Assembly (NCBI RefSeq): GCF_900102225.1
Contig: NZ_FNBF01000010.1
Coordinates: 1-58,890 of the forward strand
Direction: 5' to 3'
DNA length: 58,890 nucleotides
Source: Eubacterium pyruvativorans
Lineage (GTDB): Bacteria > Bacillota > Clostridia > Peptostreptococcales > Anaerovoracaceae
In this document: positions 53,857-58,890 of the stretch, piece after piece
Numbering within the stretch: position 1 is the stretch's first letter
Layout of the letters: every line of letters starts with the position of its first letter
The notes under the pieces: generated by a model
What the model saw: only the letters and a program-made list of their open reading frames with translations
Told to the model about the DNA's origin: nothing
Databases searched by the model: none
Made by a program: the position numbers and the translations under genes

Positions 53857-54837
53857 TTACTTGTTCAGGACCTTCTTCACTGCCTGGACGATATCATCCG
53901 GCTGTGCGAAGTTGAGGTCTTCCAGTACAGGGCTGAACGGAGAAACGATGTTCGGCGCACAGACACGCAGTACCGGTGCATCCAGCTCATCATACAGATC
54001 CTCGTTGATCTGGGCTGAGATCTCACCTGCATAGCTGCCTCTCTTCGTCTCTTCGGAAACGATGACAACATTATGTGTCTTGGATACAGACTTCACAATT
54101 GCGTCCCAATCCAGCGGAACCAGGGAACGCAGGTCCAGCACCTCGGTGCTGATGCCCTCTGCCGCCAGCTTGTCCGCCGCTTCTTCTGCGAATCTGGCTT
54201 CTCTGGACCATGTGATGACCGTGATATCCGTTCCTTCTCTGGTCACATTCGCCTTGCCCAGCGGTACGATGTAATCCTCGTCCTCCGGAACTTCACCTTT
54301 CTTCGCATAGAGCAGCTTGTGTTCCATGATCATGACCGGGTCATCATCTCTGATGGCCGCCTTCAGCAGACCCTTTGCATCTGCCGGGCATCCCGGAGCC
54401 ACAACCTTCAGGCCCGGGAAGTGGCAGAACAGCGCTTCCAGAGACTGAGAATGGTGACCGGCGTTTCTTCTGCCGGAACCCATCGGCAGACGAAGTACCA
54501 TAGGTACCTTCACCTGTCCGCCCGTCATATATCTGGTCTTCGCCGCCTGGTTGAAAATCGGGTCGCCGCAGACCGTGATGAAATCGTTATACATCAGCTC
54601 CGCTACCGGACGAAGTCCTCTCATCGCCGCAGCAACGCACATGCTGGTGAAACCCTCTTCGGAGATCGGCGTATCAATGACACGACGGGCACCGAACATG
54701 TCCCGGAGTCCGATGAAGCATCCGAAAGTGTTGCCCATGACACCGACGTCTTCACCCATCAGGAATACCTTGTCGTCGCGGTTCATTTCCTCGATGGCCG
54801 CTTCACGAATGGCCTTACTGTATGTTAACTTCTTCAT
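53857..54837 (-). CDS. Dehydrogenase E1 component beta subunit, second complex (acetoin-type)
   Basis: ThDP-dependent E1 beta, 326 aa. It contains FLMGEDVGVMGNTFGCFIGL, the RYMTGGQVKVPMVLRLPMGS segment, HSQSLEALFCHFPGLKVVAP and EVLDLRSLVPLDWD. Start placed at the ATG at 54837 because it shares one base with the E1 alpha stop (TAATG), the classic coupling arrangement. An in-frame GTG five codons upstream is too close to AAAGG. Best matched in pattern to acetoin:acceptor oxidoreductase beta subunits, but pyruvate dehydrogenase cannot be excluded. Confidence 0.94.
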   Translation of the reverse strand: MKKLTYSKAIREAAIEEMNRDDKVFLMGEDVGVMGNTFGCFIGLRDMFGARRVIDTPISEEGFTSMCVAAAMRGLRPVAELMYNDFITVCGDPIFNQAAKTRYMTGGQVKVPMVLRLPMGSGRRNAGHHSQSLEALFCHFPGLKVVAPGCPADAKGLLKAAIRDDDPVMIMEHKLLYAKKGEVPEDEDYIVPLGKANVTREGTDITVITWSREARFAEEAADKLAAEGISTEVLDLRSLVPLDWDAIVKSVSKTHNVVIVSEETKRGSYAGEISAQINEDLYDELDAPVLRVCAPNIVSPFSPVLEDLNFAQPDDIVQAVKKVLNK

Positions 54838-55835
54838 TATCTTGCCACACACCTTTCATTATCATCCGCATATACATCCGTTAAGAGCGTATCAGTATCC
54901 GGATACGGGGATTCGTCTGCGTACTTAACTGCTTCATCCATTTCCGCATCCGCATCTGCATGGATCTGATCCAGTTCTTCCTGGGTCATGCCGTATTCTT
55001 CGATCAGCTTCTTCCCCAGCTTTTCGATCGGATCATGCTTCATGGCTTCTTCCATGTATTCCTTCGGACGATAGTTCGCCGGATCACCGCAGTAGTGACC
55101 CTGATATCTGTAAACTCTGGCCTCCAGCAGGTACGGTCCCTTTCCGGAACGAGCCCATTCCATGGCTTCCTGCATTGCCTCATAGACTGCGAATACATCG
55201 GTGCCGTCTACCGTTTCGCCCTGCGCATTGTATGCCTTCGCTCTCTCGGAGATCGTCTCGGTGTTCGTCACTCTGTGAATATCCGTGGATACACCGTAGC
55301 TGTTGTTCTCCACGAACCATACCAGCGGCAGCTTCCAGGTGGCAGCCATGTTCAGACATTCATGGAAAATACCCTGGTTCGTGGAAGAATCACCGAAGCA
55401 GCCGACGGTGACCGCTCCGTCATTCAGATACTTGGATGCGAAAGCAGAACCGGCGGAGATACCCTGACCGGCGCCGACGATACCGTTTGCGCCCAGCGCA
55501 CCCAGACCTTCGATATCAGTAATGTGCATGGAACCGCCCTTGCCCTTGCAGTAGCCGGTTGCCTTTCCGAACAGTTCGGCCATAGCCTTCTTCGGATCAG
55601 CGCCCCGGGCGATCGCGTGACCGTGGCCCCTGTGTGTGGTGCAGAAATAGTCATTCTTGCCAATCGCTGCGAAAGCGCCTGCTTCTGCAGCTTCCTGACC
55701 GATACTCAGATGAATGTTGCCTGCCAGCATGCCTTTCATGAAGCAGTCTGCCGCATGCTCCTCGAAGGATCTGATTCTGACCATTGTGCGGTAGAAATCC
55801 AGAGCCTGTTCCTTTGAATACGTTTTCTTAGCCAA
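54837..55835 (-). CDS. Dehydrogenase E1 component alpha subunit, second complex (acetoin-type)
   Basis: ThDP-binding E1 alpha, 332 aa, with canonical loop TTHRGHGHAIARGADPKKAM, GYCKGKGGSMHITD, the cofactor motif GDSSTNQGIFHECLNMA and VENNSYGVST. The HRGHGH and KGGSMH motifs are those of ordinary pyruvate/acetoin E1 alpha, unlike the first complex. The start codon is TTG at 55835 (AAAGGTGTGAAAGAAT upstream), giving MAKKTYSKEQALDFYRTMVR; no ATG is available before residue 18, so the TTG is well supported. Head of the E1alpha-E1beta-E2-E3 unit. Confidence 0.94.
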   Translation of the reverse strand: MAKKTYSKEQALDFYRTMVRIRSFEEHAADCFMKGMLAGNIHLSIGQEAAEAGAFAAIGKNDYFCTTHRGHGHAIARGADPKKAMAELFGKATGYCKGKGGSMHITDIEGLGALGANGIVGAGQGISAGSAFASKYLNDGAVTVGCFGDSSTNQGIFHECLNMAATWKLPLVWFVENNSYGVSTDIHRVTNTETISERAKAYNAQGETVDGTDVFAVYEAMQEAMEWARSGKGPYLLEARVYRYQGHYCGDPANYRPKEYMEEAMKHDPIEKLGKKLIEEYGMTQEELDQIHADADAEMDEAVKYADESPYPDTDTLLTDVYADDNERCVAR

Positions 55836-56001
55836 ATTCTTTCACACCTTTCTTAAAAAGAATTACATGAAGTGTTATCTGCAAACAGTCCGGTCCGGGA
55901 CTGACCCCGAAGCTGCCCGATGCAGCCCTCCGTCTTCCGCCTGATGCGGTCCGGATATTGATCCCGCCGGCCTGTAATTGCCTTGATTTCTGTTTCCGGC
56001 G

Positions 56002-56499
56002 CTATACCTCGATCTGCGTCGGATTGAAGATTGGCACGCCCAGTTCCTTGTCGAACGCACGTCCCATGTTCACTTTGCCCCCAATCTCAGCGATGATCAC
56101 GTCTGTGGTCAGCAGCACCTTCGTGCCTTCCACCAGGTGTCCGCCGTGGCCGCCGCCGTGGCGATCACTCAGATCCACATGGACATGCAGATTCGTGTTG
56201 CCCTCCGCATCGTGGCAGATGATTCCGCTCATGCCGGTGAGTTCGATAACACCCACCAGTTCCAGCGGAGCGCCGTATCCGTAACCGGACGGGGAATCCT
56301 CCAGCTCAATCGGGTTGCAGTATTTCACGCCGTTCAGGCTGCCCATCCCCGTGAGGATGACGCCGTTGCTGATGTTCGCACGCTTGCAGGCCTCTTCCAG
56401 CCCCAGCAGCACATCTGTGCCCGGTCTCAGTCTGACCGCAACCACTCTCGTGAGGGTACCGCCGTCAGCCAGCTCCAGGATGTCGTTGTCCTTCGCCAT
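56002..56499 (-). CDS. PPC (DUF296) domain protein
   Basis: Small 165-aa protein of the plant-and-prokaryote-conserved domain family, a trimeric fold sometimes annotated as DNA-binding with PD1-like motif. Visible family pattern: VVAVRLRPGTDVLLGLEEAC, NGVILTGMGSLNGVKY, and the His-rich NLHVHVDLSDRHGGGHGGHL, whose first histidines form a metal site in structures of the family. Function is unknown. Start at 56499 follows ACAGGAGGTTTGAATT. It lies between a metallo-beta-lactamase-fold hydrolase and the second dehydrogenase operon (166-nt gap downstream), suggesting a link to that catabolic cluster. Confidence 0.88.
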   Translation of the reverse strand: MAKDNDILELADGGTLTRVVAVRLRPGTDVLLGLEEACKRANISNGVILTGMGSLNGVKYCNPIELEDSPSGYGYGAPLELVGVIELTGMSGIICHDAEGNTNLHVHVDLSDRHGGGHGGHLVEGTKVLLTTDVIIAEIGGKVNMGRAFDKELGVPIFNPTQIEV

Positions 56500-56609
56500 A
56501 ATTCAAACCTCCTGTAATCACTCCTGTATATCGTCTCAGCTCTCTCTTCCGGCTTCCCGGAATGTCTGATATGACCTGTTTTCCTGCCTGCCCGCCGGAC
56601 AAAAAATCC

Positions 56610-57395
56610 TCAGAGGACGATCCTCTGTCCCGGCTCCGACAGTGCTGTCGCTTTCCCCTTCCGGGGATCCCTGTTCCACTGCTCCAGATTCCGTTCCGTC
56701 ATGCGCCGCATGCCCATTCGGTCATCCCCTTCGTAGGGGAGATGGTAAATAATGTATTCCTCCGCCTCCAGCGTACCCCGGAAAAAATGTCCGCCCCGCA
56801 TCTCGTTGAAAAACAGCGGGTTGATGAATACCCCCCGGAGCGGCACATCACGCAGCCGGAGAAAGTTCTCGCTGACATAATCCACATCCGCCGTGATCAG
56901 GACATTCTTCTGTCCGAACGTAATGAGATAACAGTAGTTTGCCACATTTCTGAATTTCCGGTCCAGATGTCTGGTCCGCAGTGCCTGCACCGATACGGCA
57001 GGTTCAATTCCATAGTGTGCATTATTGGTAAATTTCGACAATTCAACACAAGAAATGCCGTTCTCTTCCAGATAATGTTCCAGCACCGACCCGACGATGC
57101 CTTCCGACGGGAGAAAAATCCCTTTCACACGCCGCTCCCTGAGATACCGCAGCGTCATCTCCCGGGAAAAATGATCCGGGTGATCGTGGGTGAACATCAG
57201 GTAGTCAACCCCGTCATAAGGAGCCTTCCCACGGAGCATCCTGCTCCATTGATTTCCGCTCAGATTACTGAACGGATGCCCCTGACTCCCGTAGATTCCG
57301 TCTATCATGATTTTCGTTCCGCAGTATTCCATCAGCAGCCCGGCATTGGCAATGAGCGATACATTCAGATCCCCATTCACTGTGCCAACTTCCAT
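56610..57395 (-). CDS. Metallo-beta-lactamase-fold hydrolase
   Basis: Probable metal-dependent hydrolase of 261 aa. The HxHxDH signature is His70, His72, Asp74 and His75 in MFTHDHPDHFS. Later candidate ligands are the His of RTRHLD and the Asp of LITADVDY. The fold opens with LIANAGLLMEYCGTKIMIDG, close to the UlaG/RomA-type branch acting on small metabolites or lipids. Start at 57395 follows AAGGGGTTTC. Substrate unknown; the 110-nt gap to the PPC gene and shared direction suggest one transcript from the promoter at 57486-57514. Confidence 0.88.
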   Translation of the reverse strand: MEVGTVNGDLNVSLIANAGLLMEYCGTKIMIDGIYGSQGHPFSNLSGNQWSRMLRGKAPYDGVDYLMFTHDHPDHFSREMTLRYLRERRVKGIFLPSEGIVGSVLEHYLEENGISCVELSKFTNNAHYGIEPAVSVQALRTRHLDRKFRNVANYCYLITFGQKNVLITADVDYVSENFLRLRDVPLRGVFINPLFFNEMRGGHFFRGTLEAEEYIIYHLPYEGDDRMGMRRMTERNLEQWNRDPRKGKATALSEPGQRIVL

Positions 57396-57485
57396 GAAAC
57401 CCCTTTTCTATTTATGCATAAAGCACATATCCCGAAAACGCGGTCGAAAACCTGTTTCTAATTCAATACCTCTTATCTATAAGCG

Positions 57486-57514
57486 ACTATACACTTTCAT
57501 GTATGAAAAGTCAA
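57486..57514 (-). promoter_or_regulatory. Promoter with palindromic spacer upstream of the hydrolase gene
   Basis: On the minus strand TTGACT (57514-57509), 17-bp spacer, TATAGT (57491-57486). The spacer contains the inverted repeat TTTCAT-AC-ATGAAA, a candidate operator placed exactly between -35 and -10. Confidence 0.72.
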
Positions 57515-57856
57515 ATTCAGCTTCCATGGTCCGGATCGGCTGACATGACAGTATTTCAACGGATTCAGCGATTATGGCACGAAATGACAATTTAAAGTAT
57601 ACATGGCGAAACCGTTGAAAATATGCGGTTCTTATTGTTACGATAAGTAAATCTTTTCATTGAAAAATCCGCCTCGTTCATCCCCGCCGACCCCGGTTCC
57701 CGGGCAGAATCCTCATGCGGCCCGCCGTATTTTTATGCATGCAATATTCATTTTCTGAATGGCCTGCCAATCATCAGCATTTTATATCTTCACGATAAGC
57801 CATGTTTATTCAAAGTGTCAGATTTTTTGATGCATTTGTTCATCGCTGGCAGGCAC
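57515..57856. other. Gene-free AT-rich stretch
   Basis: I see no gene, hairpin with U-run or repeat that I can support here. It leads from the hydrolase promoter into the 36-bp tandem array. Confidence 0.5.
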
Positions 57857-58144
57857 GGCCGGATGGGAACGGTCCACCAAGGTGCAGCGGCCGGCCGGAT
57901 GAGAACGGTCCTCCAAGGCGCGGCGGCCGGCCGGATGAGAACGGTCGACCAAGGTGCGGCGGCCGGCCGGATGGGAACGGTCCACCAAGGCGCAGCGGCC
58001 GGCCGAATGGGAACAGTCCACCAAGGTGCGGCGGCCGGCCGAATGGGAACAGTCCACCAAGGTGCGGCGGCCGGCCGGATGAGAACGTTCCACCAAGGCG
58101 CAGCGGCCGGCCGGATGGGAACGGTCCTCCAAGGCGCAGCGGCC
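57857..58144. repeat. 36-bp tandem repeat array, eight copies
   Basis: Eight head-to-tail units of exactly 36 bp (57857, 57893, 57929, 57965, 58001, 58037, 58073, 58109), each starting GGCCGGATGGGAACGG-like and ending GCGGCC. Unit junctions therefore form the 8-bp palindrome GGCCGGCC. Units 5 and 6 are identical; the others differ at eight positions (6, 10, 15, 16, 19, 20, 27, 30). A degenerate ninth unit leads into TTGTATACAATC. Because 36 is a multiple of three and no stop occurs in the unit, several frames on both strands stay open, for example a dodecapeptide GRMGTVHQGAAA on the plus strand. I see no RBS or homology that makes any of them a gene. There are no unique spacers, so this is not CRISPR. 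Confidence 0.9.
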
Positions 58145-58157
58145 AGCCGAATGGGGA

Positions 58158-58400
58158 ATTGTATACAATCTCCGCCTGCCGGGGCCTGTATCATCAAGTT
58201 GTATACGATCTCCGTGTATACTGTATGGAAAAGGTGCGGAATCGACCCAATATCCCCGATCCGCACCCAAAATGCCGGATTTCAGGGTGCGATTTCGACA
58301 GAAAAACTTGATTAATATATTTCCGTCCCCTCCGAGGGTGCGATTAAGGAAAAATCTGGATTTTCGCACCTGATTGGGCGGTCAGATAGTATACGATTCG
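58158..58400. repeat. Dispersed composite repeat cluster before the IS element
   Basis: Contains ATTGTATACAATC (58158-58170) and TTGTATACGATC (58199-58210). The hairpin GGTGCGG-AATCG/CGATCCGCACC (58233-58244, 58257-58267) follows, then a half-site GGGTGCGATTTCG at about 58285 and a GGGTGCGATT...TTTTCGCACC hairpin (58336-58371). GTATACGATTC (58389-58399) closes the cluster. The order GTATAC, GTATAC, hairpin is the same as at 37819-37910. Between 58400 and 58550 I see nothing firm. Confidence 0.7.
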
Positions 58401-58552
58401 GATGCACCCGGGCGTAGTTAAGAAAAAAATATACCAACTTCCGATCGATCATTCCCACGGCCACCGAGACGGGACAATCGATCGGACGAAAAGACGATGA
58501 CAGCACCGGATTCATGGGCGTTGAGTAGATTAATTACGATGTCAAAATCTGG

Positions 58553-58890
58553 TGTTGGCGGCGTCCGTATAATGGTGTAAATTGAAAAATTAAAAAGAGC
58601 CAGGTGCTCGACCTTTAGGTATAATGAAAATCGACCAAAATCACCATTAATACCAAGGAAGGAGAACACGATGGCTCAACTCAATATTACATTGAATCAG
58701 GAGGAAATTCTACAATTACTTTCCGTGGATCGCGATGAAGCGTTCCGGACACTGCTCACCAACAGTCTCAACAGCATCCTGAAGGCGGAGTCTCAGGAAC
58801 AGCTTCGGGCTGCGCCGTATGAGCGTTCTGACGAACGCACAGACAGTCGCAACGGCATCCGCAGCCGGACCCTGAAGACCCGGATCGGCA
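58553..58890 (+). mobile_element. Insertion sequence of the IS256 family, left part (cut by window edge)
   Basis: The transposase start at 58671 belongs to this element. Its left end is probably near 58553-58585 (GGCGGCGTCCGTATAATGGT region), upstream of a promoter-like TATAAT at 58620-58625. I cannot confirm the terminal inverted repeat because the right end lies outside the window. Confidence 0.55.
58671..58890 (+). CDS. IS256-family (mutator-type) transposase, N-terminal fragment
   Basis: The first 73 residues are visible and the frame is open to the window end. MAQLNITLNQEEILQLLSVD opens a helical N-domain, and the KAESQEQLRAAPYERSDERT and SRNGIRSRTLKTRIG segments match the IS256/Mutator transposase pattern. 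There a LL...Y(E)R...RNGxxxRxLxTRxG region precedes the catalytic DDE domain. Start ATG follows CCAAGGAAGGAGAACACG. The catalytic domain is beyond the edge, so integrity cannot be judged. Confidence 0.85.
   Translation, partial: MAQLNITLNQEEILQLLSVDRDEAFRTLLTNSLNSILKAESQEQLRAAPYERSDERTDSRNGIRSRTLKTRIG

Noticed and set aside
57857-58144. Possible CRISPR array
   Set aside because: Units are contiguous 36-bp repeats with no unique spacers between them, and no cas genes are present.
57790-58315. Long open frames over the 36-bp array on both strands
   Set aside because: They exist only because a 36-bp unit without stops is repeated; no RBS, no homology, and several mutually exclusive frames are equally open.
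58418-58669. Minus-strand frame with a VIVFSSDRLSRLGGR stretch resembling serine recombinases
   Set aside because: The resemblance is limited to about ten residues, there is no RBS or catalytic Ser region, and the frame runs into the IS256 leader.

Overview
The window looks like a chromosomal segment of a GC-rich Gram-positive anaerobe in the Bacillota, most likely class Clostridia. The reasons are strong AGGAGG-type ribosome binding sites on nearly every gene, a Mini-RNase III, a GlgC/GlgD pair, a YacL-type PIN/TRAM protein, an IspD-IspF fusion next to ProS, YtrA-type GntR/ABC genes and a TPP riboswitch. I cannot name a species.

Region 1 (1-9.8 kb, minus strand) is housekeeping. It runs, in transcription order, yacL-like, ispDF, proS, ppi, cysS, mrnC, thyA, folA, rlmB, then a tRNA-Thr(GGU)-tuf unit cut by the window edge. 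Region 2 (9.8-12.3 kb, plus) is a two-component system with a terminator-like hairpin between the regulator and the kinase. Region 3 (12.4-19.5 kb, minus) holds pyrG, radA, an EF-G-like GTPase and asnS.

Region 4 (19.7-35.9 kb) is an alpha-glucan metabolism region: malQ, a TPP-riboswitch-controlled thiD, then a complete glycogen locus arranged around one divergent promoter. Minus strand: glgB, glgC, glgD and a GH13 glycosidase fused in frame to a phosphoglucomutase. Plus strand: glgA and glgP. GlgB (C-terminus), GlgA (N-terminus) and GlgP (N-terminus) all carry Lys/Ala/Pro-rich, histone H1-like tails. The locus can make glycogen from glucose-6-phosphate (mutase, GlgC/D, GlgA, GlgB) and break it down (GlgP, GH13, MalQ, mutase).

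Region 5 (36-40.4 kb) has thrH, a 3-hydroxyisobutyrate-dehydrogenase-like oxidoreductase, a repeat-rich gap, and a GntR-ABC operon with a probable autoregulatory operator.

Region 6 (40.6-57.4 kb) is catabolic. A threonine-dehydrogenase-like gene is followed by a complete E1alpha/E1beta/E2/E3 dehydrogenase complex, divergent from a Crp/Fnr regulator. A TRAP transporter follows, whose dctQ is broken by an in-frame amber codon, then a second complete E1/E2/E3 complex whose E3 carries its own lipoyl domain, then a PPC/DUF296 protein and a metallo-beta-lactamase-fold hydrolase.

Region 7 (57.4 kb to the end) is a gene-poor stretch with eight perfect-length 36-bp tandem repeats, several copies of a dispersed repeat (a GTGCGGAATCG-type hairpin plus GTATAC palindromes), and the 5' end of an IS256-family transposase. 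The same dispersed repeat occurs at 12.27, 22.4-22.9 and 37.8-38.3 kb. The observations most worth following up are the charged tails on the glycogen enzymes, the GH13-mutase fusion with an internal start, the amber-interrupted dctQ, and the repeat family.
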